Shown piece after piece: positions 5,934 through 13,251 of a stretch of 62,305 nt of DNA. The notes under the pieces were generated by a model, which saw only the letters and a program-made list of their open reading frames with translations, was not told the origin of the DNA and searched no databases. Where the stretch lies: IMG/VR virus record IMGVR_UViG_3300020183_000076, positions 1 through 62,305 of that record; one strand, written 5' to 3'. Source of the stretch: a virus. The first letter of the stretch is position 1; the number at the start of each line of letters is the position of its first letter. A program made the translations under genes and the position numbers.

Positions 5934-6194
5934 TTATAAAATTGGATAACCAGTGTTGTCATGGCAAGTATTAATATCGTTAAAGTTAATCTTTTTAACC
6001 AAGATTGCACCATCATCGTCCTCTATGTCAGAAATAAAAAGTTGTAAGGTATCAATAAAATCATCAAGATCACCCTCACGGAATGTACCGTTTGTTATGG
6101 CAAAATCATGCAATTTTTGGTCATTTGCAAAACAAGCCAAACCGACAATGATAGTCCCAATATTTTGTTTACTTAAAAAAATGTTGTCAATCAT
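5934..6194 (-). CDS. Hypothetical protein
   Basis: An 86-residue acidic protein with no recognised domain. ATG follows GGAGTAATTA and overlaps the stop of the preceding gene. The C-terminal part is rich in Asp. Confidence 0.65.
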   Translation of the reverse strand: MIDNIFLSKQNIGTIIVGLACFANDQKLHDFAITNGTFREGDLDDFIDTLQLFISDIEDDDGAILVKKINFNDINTCHDNTGYPIL

Positions 6195-6408
6195 TAATTA
6201 CTCCAAGTCTTGATGCTTTTTCGTATAAAAAATTGTATTTATTTCTAAAGTGTGTGATCTTTGCGCTAAAAAGATTGCGCTCTTCTTCGCTCAAAAGATT
6301 TATTGATTCCTCCAGGGTACTGTCTAGTTGTTTAAGACTAGCTTGAAAAAGCTTAAGTTGTTGTCTTGCCTCTGTTTTTAAATTTTCTTGAGCATCACCC
6401 TTCTCCAT
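6187..6408 (-). CDS. Small coiled-coil protein
   Basis: A 73-residue, strongly helical protein starting MEKGDAQ, rich in Leu, Gln, Glu and Lys with heptad-like spacing. The longer open frame upstream is out-of-frame overlap with the 6395-6664 gene, so the start inside that gene's last codons is preferred. Function unknown. Confidence 0.6.
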   Translation of the reverse strand: MEKGDAQENLKTEARQQLKLFQASLKQLDSTLEESINLLSEEERNLFSAKITHFRNKYNFLYEKASRLGVIND

Positions 6409-6664
6409 CAGCAAGCATTCCTTCCTCAAGAGGAGTAATACTGATAGCGTTTCCCGTTTTGGTAATTCCAAACAAAGAGCCTGGACCATTACCCTCAGGA
6501 TCACAAGAAGCATAAACTTTGCTACCATCACTAAATTCTAATACTGCTGTATTATTCCAACGAATATCATCCCAGCCTTCGTTTAGTGCTTCTTCTTCTG
6601 AAAGCCATCTCACATTCGTACACTTAAGGCCAACTGGATGCGCTACCTTTTTACTTTTCATCAT
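6395..6664 (-). CDS. Hypothetical protein
   Basis: An 89-residue protein of unknown function with a compact beta-rich look (W-N-N-T-A-V-L-E-F-S-D-G-S-K-V). Starts ATG-ATG after TTGAGTAAAAT; overlaps the next gene by 14 nt. Confidence 0.65.
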   Translation of the reverse strand: MMKSKKVAHPVGLKCTNVRWLSEEEALNEGWDDIRWNNTAVLEFSDGSKVYASCDPEGNGPGSLFGITKTGNAISITPLEEGMLADGEG

Positions 6665-6671
6665 ATTTTAC

Positions 6672-6842
6672 TCAATTCTTAAATGTTTCTTCAAATTTAT
6701 TTATTAAAACTTCTATTGTATTTCTTGCATTATCATTCTTAGACAACCAATAATCTAACAATTGGTCGTCAAGTATAAGATTATGCAACCCAGACAATAA
6801 AATCTTGACTTCTTCTTTGTTTAAATCAACAACACTTCTCAC
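6672..6842 (-). CDS. Small helical protein, GTG start
   Basis: A 56-residue ORF starting GTG, preceded by AAGGAATCTCT and overlapping the upstream stop as GTGA. Leu/Asn/Glu-rich and helical; no recognised domain. It fills what would otherwise be a gap in a gap-free block. Confidence 0.55.
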   Translation of the reverse strand: MRSVVDLNKEEVKILLSGLHNLILDDQLLDYWLSKNDNARNTIEVLINKFEETFKN

Positions 6843-7051
6843 AGAGATTCCTTTGGAATACAGCGCCTAGTGCAGTATCCCAAATTATTTTCTTCGTAAA
6901 AGATACCGCGAATAAAACTTTTGTTACACATTGCACAAACAAAAGGATTCGCCCCCTTAGACCCATAAAATAAAGCTGCCTTACCAAGCAACTTTGGTCC
7001 TTTATCCCTATTTTGTCCAGCAATGGGTTTTGCTGGCTTCTTACTAGCCAT
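6839..7051 (-). CDS. Zinc-finger-like basic protein
   Basis: A 70-residue protein: basic Lys/Pro N terminus, then VCAMCNKSF and, about 20 residues later, YCTRRC, a C2...C2 zinc-binding arrangement. AGAGGAAATAA precedes ATG. Nucleic-acid binding is plausible but not shown. Confidence 0.7.
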   Translation of the reverse strand: MASKKPAKPIAGQNRDKGPKLLGKAALFYGSKGANPFVCAMCNKSFIRGIFYEENNLGYCTRRCIPKESL

Positions 7052-7532
7052 TTATTTCCTCTTTCTTTTTAATTGATAGCAATGACTCTTCAAATTCATT
7101 AGAAAACTGCTTATGAAATTTTCCAAGATTTGCTGGGGTCAAGTGCTTTAGGTCTTCTATATTTTTCCAACTACGGATCATTGAATTTATCCAGTCTGTC
7201 TTTTTACGCTCGGAAGCGTTTGTTGTAAGACCAAGATGTTGCATAACAACTTCAGGTGTCAAATACACATAAACCAAATCTGAATCTTTCACTTTGTAAT
7301 AAAGATAAGTGTTTTCAAACTTTTCTAAAATCTTCCAACGAGCATAAAAATCTGCTGCAGTAGAAAACTTAATATTACCAATACAAACAGCCATACTGCC
7401 GAATACTAAAGATTTAGTTATAGCATTTAAATCTGAGTATTCTTCGGGTGTATCTTGATTGTAGATTGTGAACAATTCGTTGGGGTTATCGTTAAAATAT
7501 TTAACCCTTTCGGCATTCCAAACTAGCGGCAT
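7044..7532 (-). CDS. Conserved-type hypothetical protein
   Basis: A 162-residue mixed alpha/beta protein, no recognised domain, with a Lys/Glu-rich end overlapping the next gene by 8 nt. Good ribosome site (AGAAAGGAAAATCA). Confidence 0.7.
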   Translation of the reverse strand: MPLVWNAERVKYFNDNPNELFTIYNQDTPEEYSDLNAITKSLVFGSMAVCIGNIKFSTAADFYARWKILEKFENTYLYYKVKDSDLVYVYLTPEVVMQHLGLTTNASERKKTDWINSMIRSWKNIEDLKHLTPANLGKFHKQFSNEFEESLLSIKKKEEING

Positions 7533-7554
7533 TGATTTTCCTTTCTATTTTTAA

Positions 7555-7758
7555 TTATTCCTTGGGTTCTTCATAAAGGATATTATCAGAACGATACATT
7601 CTCTCAGCTGCGTCCATAACAGGCTTGTAATAATACCAAATTTCTTCGTCTCCATTTGCAACACTCGGAGGAATAAGACCTTCCTCGTACAAATCATCAT
7701 ATGCCATTTGTAGATAAAGCATTTGTGTTGCCTCGTCAGCATCGTCAAAGCGATTCAT
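7555..7758 (-). CDS. Small acidic protein
   Basis: A 67-residue, very acidic, Tyr-rich protein (theoretical DNA-mimic-like charge, inference only). AAGGAAACAAT precedes ATG. No recognised domain. Confidence 0.65.
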   Translation of the reverse strand: MNRFDDADEATQMLYLQMAYDDLYEEGLIPPSVANGDEEIWYYYKPVMDAAERMYRSDNILYEEPKE

Positions 7759-7767
7759 ATTGTTTCC

Positions 7768-8124
7768 TTACAGTTTTAATTTTTCTTTATATTGTAAAAT
7801 AAGTTGTATCAAAGTATTTGGAACAGAAGTATCATAACCCTCTTCATCAACATCACCAATAAAAACCACATCACCGGCAATATAATCCCCAAGAAGAATT
7901 TTTTCCCCTGAGTCATACCACAAAGCTGTTGCAATTTTATTTTCTGGCAAATCGATTAATTTACCCTCATCATTTATATATGCAACAAATCGGAGATTTC
8001 CAAAACGCACAACATCAAAGAATCCACCTACTGCTTCATTCATTTCCTGTGAAGTCCAAGTGCTTGTTATTTCTTCAATATCACCGCTTGCTGATACAGT
8101 GATTGCTTTTTTATTTATTAACAT
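7768..8124 (-). CDS. Hypothetical protein
   Basis: A 118-residue acidic, beta-rich protein of unknown function. The ribosome site is weak. Sits between small unknown genes of the same strand. Confidence 0.65.
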   Translation of the reverse strand: MLINKKAITVSASGDIEEITSTWTSQEMNEAVGGFFDVVRFGNLRFVAYINDEGKLIDLPENKIATALWYDSGEKILLGDYIAGDVVFIGDVDEEGYDTSVPNTLIQLILQYKEKLKL

Positions 8125-8130
8125 AGTTAA

Positions 8131-8544
8131 TTAGTACAACCCGTACTCTTCTCTTTCTTCTTCTGTGACTATAGTAACAGTGCTATTGCTTCCCATTGGA
8201 GCATCATGATGACTAAGAGAATAAGTGATTCTATCTTCTTCAATAAATCCCCGCATTATCCACTCGCTTTTGACACTCATTCCCCTGATCAAATCAATAG
8301 GTTTGCGTGCATGAACAAAACCACTATGATTTCCATCCCATAAACGCAAATTAGAGATTTTCCAAAAACCTGTCTCGTTTTTGTCAAAAAGTTGAGAAGT
8401 AATATCAGTAAAAGCAAATATTGCTTCTTCCCAGCAACCAAAACAATCTTCTGAAGGAACAGATTCGTCTGTTTCTTCATCAAATGTAGTACATGTACAT
8501 ACATTTGTAATCTCAAATGGAACTATTACGCTAAACATTGACAT
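8131..8544 (-). CDS. Hypothetical protein with Cys cluster
   Basis: A 137-residue protein. The N-terminal part carries CTC followed by CFGC near residues 17-40, possibly a metal site. I start it at MSMFSV because the preceding 17 codons overlap the neighbour and lack a ribosome site. Its first residues (FSVIV) resemble those of the neighbour at 8564 (FSIIV), hinting at relatedness. Confidence 0.6.
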   Translation of the reverse strand: MSMFSVIVPFEITNVCTCTTFDEETDESVPSEDCFGCWEEAIFAFTDITSQLFDKNETGFWKISNLRLWDGNHSGFVHARKPIDLIRGMSVKSEWIMRGFIEEDRITYSLSHHDAPMGSNSTVTIVTEEEREEYGLY

Positions 8545-8563
8545 ATCTAATAATCTTTCTTTT

Positions 8564-8749
8564 CTAATCGTCTTGAATTGTTCTATGATGCCCATTAATG
8601 GGAATTAAAGATGCAACTTCACCAGTACCAAGAATGTCTGAAAATTTCTTATTGCCGAGAGCTGCTTCGTAAACTTGATCTATAGCATCAGTTACATCTT
8701 TTCCAATAACAAAATAAGTTGCTGTAACTATTATGCTAAACTTTGGCAT
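8564..8749 (-). CDS. Hypothetical small protein
   Basis: A 61-residue protein starting MPKFSIIV; ribosome site AAAGGAAAGAG upstream. No recognised domain. Confidence 0.6.
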   Translation of the reverse strand: MPKFSIIVTATYFVIGKDVTDAIDQVYEAALGNKKFSDILGTGEVASLIPINGHHRTIQDD

Positions 8750-8754
8750 ATATG

Positions 8755-9315
8755 TTACTCTTTCCTTTCTAAAGTTTCATCTATTAATTCATTCAAAGTT
8801 TCATCATGGGCTACGACGAATGAACCATTATCATCAAATCTATCTTGCAGTGCAGCAAATTTCATTGGCCAATCTTCAACCTGATAGGTATCGTGAACAA
8901 GTTGCATTAACCTAAGAAACATTAAAGAGTTTCTACTAATTTTCCAATTAGGATTTGATTTCTGAATTACCTCAATAATTTCAACACTACCAACACTTTC
9001 TCCTTCTATTTCCTGGGTATAGTGAGTAGAATCAATAAGATGACCAATTGCACATTTCAAATTATAAGGAACGCTAAGGCACAAATCTCTGTAAATATCA
9101 GAGATTACTGCGTATTTTTCTTCCTCATCTGAATAAAAATGATCTTTTTCACATTGTTTCTCAGCTTCGTTATAACAATTTTCAAACACAGAATTGTTTC
9201 CACCTCTGTATCTGCATTCGCCATTTTCATCTGTTGACCTTGCGGCTTGCTCAGTCAAAGATTTAACTATGTGTTGATACGCATCTTTATCTGTTTCGAT
9301 ATGGTAATCTTTCAT
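8755..9315 (-). CDS. Paralogue family A member (large)
   Basis: A 186-residue member of the family seen at 5435 and 21739: YRG-G-N, KCAIG-x-L-I-D, SNP-x-W and Q-L-V-H-D-T in the same order, with about 35 extra residues after YRG. Start chosen at MKDYHIE, after AAGGAAAAC, because it aligns with the starts of both paralogues; an ATG ten codons earlier overlaps the upstream stop and is the alternative. Confidence 0.75.
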   Translation of the reverse strand: MKDYHIETDKDAYQHIVKSLTEQAARSTDENGECRYRGGNNSVFENCYNEAEKQCEKDHFYSDEEEKYAVISDIYRDLCLSVPYNLKCAIGHLIDSTHYTQEIEGESVGSVEIIEVIQKSNPNWKISRNSLMFLRLMQLVHDTYQVEDWPMKFAALQDRFDDNGSFVVAHDETLNELIDETLERKE

Positions 9316-9344
9316 GTTTTCCTTATAAGAATCTGTGCTTGACA

Positions 9345-9968
9345 TTATTCCTCGTCCGAAGCCTCATGTATTCTATTTAAAACAATTTCTCCGTTAACAA
9401 TTCTTCTCAATACATCTGCTACAACTTTGGGATGAATTGACCAAGTTGCGTTCAAAGTTGAATTAAAATTCAAACCATACTCAAGTTTAACCCGATCCCA
9501 AACGGAACGATCTGTACAATAGAATAAATCCTGTGCCTCTGCTTCAGCCAAACCAAGATAATCTTTAGCCCAATTTCTCATCCAGCCAGAGTTAATAATT
9601 GAATTAAGTTCTCCTAAATCATCAGCCAATGGTGCTTCTGCATAATAGTAACCATTCCATTTTGTGCGAGGCTCAACAATTTTATCTGTTGATTGTGAAA
9701 AATATGCATCAAGCAAAGCCCAACCTGCAAGGCAAGCAGTTGTGCCACAATTCAATTTTTCTAAATTAGCGTCACAAATTTCGTCTAAAGTATCAGCCAA
9801 TGATGCTTCTGCATAAATTTGATCAGCATTGATTGGAAATTCTTCTTGAAGTTCATATGTTTCGTCTTCTTCAAGAACTCTTCCAAACCAAGCACCCATG
9901 TGAAAATTTTCTGGGCTTGCGTTTTCAATTCTATTTGCTAATTGCAGCATTCTTTCTTTATTCATCAT
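9345..9968 (-). CDS. Paralogue family B member
   Basis: A 207-residue protein of unknown function, homologous to the gene at 21085. Shared elements: FHMG-x-WFGR near residue 25, C-x-TTAC-x-AGWA near 80-90, FC/YC-T/E before a W-D motif, and V-x-VLRRI-x-NG near the C terminus. The TTAC-AGWA centre suggests a conserved buried or catalytic Cys, unproven. Start after GAGGATA. Confidence 0.75.
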   Translation of the reverse strand: MMNKERMLQLANRIENASPENFHMGAWFGRVLEEDETYELQEEFPINADQIYAEASLADTLDEICDANLEKLNCGTTACLAGWALLDAYFSQSTDKIVEPRTKWNGYYYAEAPLADDLGELNSIINSGWMRNWAKDYLGLAEAEAQDLFYCTDRSVWDRVKLEYGLNFNSTLNATWSIHPKVVADVLRRIVNGEIVLNRIHEASDEE

Positions 9969-10131
9969 TATCCTCAATTTCTTCAATATCTGTGCTTCTA
10001 CCGGACCATTGAACTACTTTCATTATCAATGCCCAGTCTTCATTATCTATTTCTTCTTGTCTAAGAATTTGTGCTATCCAATCCATTGCCCCTTTGTCGT
10101 CTAAATTATCTGTACGATGAAACATTGCCAT
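9958..10131 (-). CDS. Small acidic protein
   Basis: A 57-residue Trp- and Asp/Glu-rich protein starting MAMFHRT after GGAAATCAT; it overlaps the next gene by 11 nt. No recognised domain. Confidence 0.6.
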   Translation of the reverse strand: MAMFHRTDNLDDKGAMDWIAQILRQEEIDNEDWALIMKVVQWSGRSTDIEEIEDNDE

Positions 10132-10139
10132 ATGATTTC

Positions 10140-10547
10140 CTATATCTGTCTTGTATCAAAAGTATTTGATAAGGAAAAATTTAAGGTGAATGTATATAAA
10201 CTGTCATCAATTGGTTTTTGACATTGAGTTATATTCAACCACCAACCTTTGTCTTGAACAGTAATTTGCGTACTATCAGGAAGATCTGCAATCACCTTTT
10301 TTAATTCTCCAACAGTGATTGTTGGACTATATCTAGTTATTCCACATATCCATTTTTCATAAAGATTGTTTTTCCATGTTAAAAACTCTTCAAACCATTC
10401 ATCATAGCTTATACCAAAAGGATATTTTTCAGATGTATCTAAGTTAGAATCAAAATCTAATTCTCCATAAGTTTTTAAAAGTTGCGATAAAGGATTTGTT
10501 AAATCCTCAACACATTGATAAAACTTTTTTTGTTTCTCTGTTGTCAT
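10140..10547 (-). CDS. Hypothetical protein
   Basis: A 135-residue protein: helical first half, then ITVGELKKVIADLPDS followed by beta-type sequence, a segment common in small phage proteins of unknown role. Ribosome site AGAAAGAGAAAA. Confidence 0.65.
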   Translation of the reverse strand: MTTEKQKKFYQCVEDLTNPLSQLLKTYGELDFDSNLDTSEKYPFGISYDEWFEEFLTWKNNLYEKWICGITRYSPTITVGELKKVIADLPDSTQITVQDKGWWLNITQCQKPIDDSLYTFTLNFSLSNTFDTRQI

Positions 10548-10565
10548 TTTTTCTCTTTCTGAAAT

Positions 10566-10853
10566 TTATTCAGTTGTGATTATTCCTGTCAGTTCGCTTA
10601 GCTTTTCAGTCCAATACCTACGAAATCCGTCAGGTACCGATTTGCTATAAAAACTTTGAGATGTAATATTGAAAAATGCGGTTAGCAATTTATTATAATT
10701 TATTTCATTCCATTCATATTGCTGAATCATTTCTACTGTTTGTTTAACCTGCTTCTCTCCATTTAGAAAAACACGATAGTCGTCGCTTTGATGATATTGC
10801 CAGTCTGTTTTGTTAATTATTATTGCTAACTCTATAATTTCTTCATTATTCAT
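10566..10853 (-). CDS. Hypothetical protein
   Basis: A 95-residue helical protein starting MNNEEII after an AAGGAGAGCAA ribosome site. The first gene downstream of the tRNA-like element at 10871. No recognised domain. Confidence 0.65.
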   Translation of the reverse strand: MNNEEIIELAIIINKTDWQYHQSDDYRVFLNGEKQVKQTVEMIQQYEWNEINYNKLLTAFFNITSQSFYSKSVPDGFRRYWTEKLSELTGIITTE

Positions 10854-10870
10854 TTGCTCTCCTTGTTTAG

Positions 10871-10984
10871 TGGGAATGGTGAGAGTCGAACTCACTATAC
10901 AGTCTTTAGACTAACAGTTATCAACTTACCCTAGACAACAAAAGAAGACTGATAGTCGTACTATATACTCCGGCATACATTCCC
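10871..10984 (-). ncRNA. tRNA-like RNA, 114 nt
   Basis: On the minus strand the 5' end GGGAATG pairs perfectly with the 3' end CATTCCC-A, and a textbook T arm (GTGAG-TTCGACT-CTCAC) precedes the 3' acceptor strand. The centre does not fold as a normal D arm plus anticodon arm: it contains AGTC-TAAA-GACT and ATAGT-ACG-ACTAT hairpins. It could be a class II tRNA with an insertion, a degenerate tRNA or a tRNA mimic. No anticodon can be assigned. Confidence 0.5.
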
Positions 10985-11086
10985 GTGGTGCATATTAATT
11001 AGACTTTGCTCATACATATGCAAGATATGAGATAACCTCAACCGGTAAGGTTTATTAATTAACAGGCTCTAATCAAACCTGTATCA
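10985..11086 (-). ncRNA. Structured leader upstream of the tRNA-like RNA
   Basis: No ORF. Minus-strand hairpins include ACAGG/CCTGT, AACCT/AGGTT and CTCATA/TATGAG in succession, leading into the tRNA-like element. It may be part of one longer RNA. Confidence 0.35.
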
Positions 11087-11788
11087 TTATGGCGTTTCAA
11101 TAGAAGGTATTTGGAAAGGATTATACTTTCTATATTCAGCCATAATAACATGTCGATATTTAGTGAAAAACTTGTTATAGTATTTATCAGTGACCGGTCC
11201 AAAATAACCGTCAACACCTACGCCTATAATTTTCTGTATTTGATAAACGTATTTGTTTTTATCTCCAAGTTTATATTCTCTAAATAAGATCTTTGTAGGA
11301 AATTTCTTAAAAAGAACTGGGTTCCCTACATTCTTTTTACATCCCCAGCCACCAAAACCAACAGCATCTCTAAAGAAAGGTTTTTTAGTTAACTTGTCTT
11401 TAAGAGTTATAAATTCATTTTTAGTTTGATATCCCTGAGTTGATATCCTGTTTGCAACAGTAATTTGCTCTTCAACCGTTGCTAATTCTGGCTTTTTAGC
11501 GAACTCTAATCCGCCAAAGTTAATCCATGTCTGAGTATATATGCCCAATCCACCGGACCATTTTCCTTTGTCTTTCCAGTCACCACCTGTTTCGCATTGG
11601 GCCATCCTATGCCAATACAAATTCAATGCTCTGGGTTTTCCCCGCTCACTAAAAGCAGGGACGTTATTATTAATTTTAATTTCCTGTGTATTTGTTTCAG
11701 CCTCAACAGGAACTGGCTGATAATAAAAATAGCCGTTCGTGAGAACGGTTAAAAGTAAAAATCTTAATATAAGATGTTTAGTTTTCAT
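11087..11788 (-). CDS. Secreted Rpf-like muralytic enzyme with PG-binding domain
   Basis: A 233-residue protein. Residues 1-30 form a signal peptide (MKTKHL then a Leu-rich core). Residues about 55-130 match the resuscitation-promoting-factor/transglycosylase-like fold: W-H-R-M-AQCE-TGG with the expected catalytic Glu, then a GGLGIY...W-x-x-F-GG segment. Near residues 170-200 a repeat ending VGVDGYFGPVT matches peptidoglycan-binding domain 1. Family role: cutting cell-wall glycan in actinobacteria. In a phage it could act in release or entry. Start chosen after AAGGAGCGAAAA; 12 extra upstream codons are rejected. Confidence 0.85.
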   Translation of the reverse strand: MKTKHLILRFLLLTVLTNGYFYYQPVPVEAETNTQEIKINNNVPAFSERGKPRALNLYWHRMAQCETGGDWKDKGKWSGGLGIYTQTWINFGGLEFAKKPELATVEEQITVANRISTQGYQTKNEFITLKDKLTKKPFFRDAVGFGGWGCKKNVGNPVLFKKFPTKILFREYKLGDKNKYVYQIQKIIGVGVDGYFGPVTDKYYNKFFTKYRHVIMAEYRKYNPFQIPSIETP

Positions 11789-11831
11789 TTTTCGCTCCTT
11801 AAAACTATTGGTTTTACGGAACATTAATATA

Positions 11832-11938
11832 GCCTACAAACTACATAACATTTCCGTATTAGCATACTGCTAAGGTTGCGAAACAAGATCACTGCACATT
11901 AATAATGCTACTTGTTCCACAAGATTACTCTTATAGGC
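11832..11938 (-). ncRNA. Branched structured RNA below tRNA-Ile
   Basis: On the minus strand an 8-bp closing stem (11931-11938 with 11832-11839, including a G-U pair that only forms in minus-strand RNA) encloses CTTGT-GGA-ACAAG and TTAGCA-GTA-TGCTAA hairpins. It lies between tRNA-Ile and the Rpf-like gene. No gene-sized ORF. Confidence 0.4.
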
Positions 11939-11983
11939 ATCACCTCCAAATACATAATTATAATTATATCAGATCTTAACTGG

Positions 11984-12057
11984 TACCGCATATGGGAATT
12001 GAACCCATCAATGGATGTTTATAAGACATCTGTGTTCAACCAGCTCACCCATGCGGC
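11984..12057 (-). tRNA. tRNA-Ile (anticodon UAU)
   Basis: A 74-nt cloverleaf: acceptor GCCGCAT/ATGCGGT, anticodon arm GATGT-CTTATAA-ACATC with anticodon UAU, T arm GGG-TTCAATT-CCC, discriminator A. It reads AUA, a codon rare in GC-rich actinobacteria and common in this phage's leftward genes. Confidence 0.93.
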
Positions 12058-12064
12058 TAGTTTA

Positions 12065-12427
12065 TTAGAACTCTAAATCTTCCTCTGGAAGACTAGCAAT
12101 CAGATCACTAGCATATTCAGGTCTATTGCCAAGCATCTTCGCCAAGTTGATTCTTTTTTCGCTGTACTTTGAAACATACTCATCTATTGCTTCTCCCATC
12201 GGAACACCTTTTTCTTGTGCAATTTCTTGCATCATTAAAAACATATGAATCATACTTCCATAAACCAAACCTGGCAGGAAAACCGGATTTTTAGCGTCAT
12301 CTTCTAGGGATGAGATAAGGAAAGTTATCATCTCTTGACTGTTTTCGGAACAGTGAGCATTGAAAAGTTGCATTATATAATCTGTAAAAAGAACATCTTG
12401 ATACTCTTTGAATGGCCGGATTTCCAT
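12065..12427 (-). CDS. Hypothetical helical protein
   Basis: A 120-residue all-helical acidic protein with a Met-rich middle (MIHMFLMMQEIAQ). No recognised domain. Lies directly upstream of tRNA-Ile on the same strand. Confidence 0.65.
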   Translation of the reverse strand: MEIRPFKEYQDVLFTDYIMQLFNAHCSENSQEMITFLISSLEDDAKNPVFLPGLVYGSMIHMFLMMQEIAQEKGVPMGEAIDEYVSKYSEKRINLAKMLGNRPEYASDLIASLPEEDLEF

Positions 12428-12439
12428 GATCCAATTATA

Positions 12440-12508
12440 TCACCCGTTCAGGTATAATAAAAGTAAACCTATCGCAGATAATACAGTTATCAAGAATAAT
12501 TCTCTCAT
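12440..12508 (-). CDS. 22-residue membrane peptide
   Basis: MRELFLITV...LLLLYLNG: one hydrophobic helix with a charged N terminus. An AGAGGTGAGTGAAA ribosome site precedes ATG and lies over the end of the next-upstream peptide gene. The good site argues for translation despite the size. Confidence 0.55.
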   Translation of the reverse strand: MRELFLITVLSAIGLLLLYLNG

Positions 12509-12510
12509 TT

Positions 12511-12594
12511 TCACTCACCTCTTTGGGCAAGCAAGTGAGAGGCGATAATCGTTATTATTGTAATTGCTCCATAACCCATTATAAATTTGATCAT
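12511..12594 (-). CDS. 27-residue membrane peptide
   Basis: MIKFIMGYGAITIITIIASHLLAQRGE: one transmembrane helix with a charged C terminus. GTGAGG lies about 7 nt before ATG. It is paired with the 22-residue membrane peptide directly downstream. Both sit near the muralytic enzyme gene, so small holin- or antiholin-like roles are conceivable but unproven. Confidence 0.55.
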   Translation of the reverse strand: MIKFIMGYGAITIITIIASHLLAQRGE

Positions 12595-12656
12595 TATGAT
12601 TAACCTCACGCCCGTTGATTTATTTTTATTCTTAGCGCATTTTGAATACGCAATAG

Positions 12657-12728
12657 TAGGCCTATAGGGAATCGAACCCTACTCCACAGATTAAAAGTCT
12701 GTTGCTTCACCATCAAAGCTTTAGGCCT
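12657..12728 (-). tRNA. tRNA-Lys (anticodon UUU)
   Basis: A 72-nt cloverleaf: acceptor AGGCCTA/TAGGCCT, anticodon arm ACAGA-CTTTTAA-TCTGT with anticodon UUU, T arm AGGG-TTCGATT-CCCT, discriminator A. It reads AAA. Confidence 0.93.
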
Positions 12729-12763
12729 TTAGACACGCATTCCCCTACAAAAAGATCTAACTG

Positions 12764-13000
12764 GACAATATATACTACTTGTAAGAACCGTCGTATATAT
12801 TGTCGGATTAATATAATTTCTTATATTACGGGTTCACAGTCATCTACCGTATAAGCCAAAATCTTATACACAAGTCAAAGCTACAGGCTATTAGCTAGTT
12901 GTGTATTGCAGTTAGTTTTTACAAATAGTGTTTCTATGGACTAAAAGCAGTCCGTTCTGGGATCTCCCCAGACACTCATGCTATTTGTGAGATAACTAAC
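12764..13000 (-). ncRNA. Highly structured RNA upstream of tRNA-Lys
   Basis: Six stems in 237 nt without an ORF. On the minus strand, in order: GTTAGTT/AACTAAC and ACAAATAG/CTATTTGT enclosing TCTGGG/CCCAGA and GGACT/AGTCC; then an AGCTA/TAGCT arm; GTATAAG/CTTATAC; TAATATAA-GAAA-TTATATTA with a GNRA loop; and a perfect 12-bp stem GACAATATATAC with its complement. It leads directly into tRNA-Lys. Not matched to any known RNA family by me. Confidence 0.55.
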
Positions 13001-13019
13001 AACTTAGACTTTCCCCTAA

Positions 13020-13217
13020 CTACTCTTCTCGCCAAATCGGATTTTGCAAGATAATAGGTTTATTTTGAACAGGTACAGGTTCAGAATTATTGGAAAATAA
13101 ACAAGGTTCAGACTCCATCATTAGTTTAATTAAAAGAGCTGGTTGAATATTTGTACCTTTAAGTTCTTCAGCCAGTTCTTTCTCATAAGCCTCTATATCG
13201 TGAGTGTCTCTATTCAT
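13020..13217 (-). CDS. Small hypothetical protein
   Basis: A 65-residue protein: acidic helical N terminus, Pro/Gln-rich C terminus. GAGGAACACTAA precedes ATG. No recognised domain. First gene upstream of the structured RNA. Confidence 0.65.
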   Translation of the reverse strand: MNRDTHDIEAYEKELAEELKGTNIQPALLIKLMMESEPCLFSNNSEPVPVQNKPIILQNPIWREE

Positions 13218-13251
13218 TTAGTGTTCCTCATAATTGTGAAAATTTGCATAA

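Noticed and set aside
10871-11086. tmRNA gene
   Set aside because: The T arm and acceptor would suit a tmRNA, but there is no peptide-tag reading frame and the space is too short.
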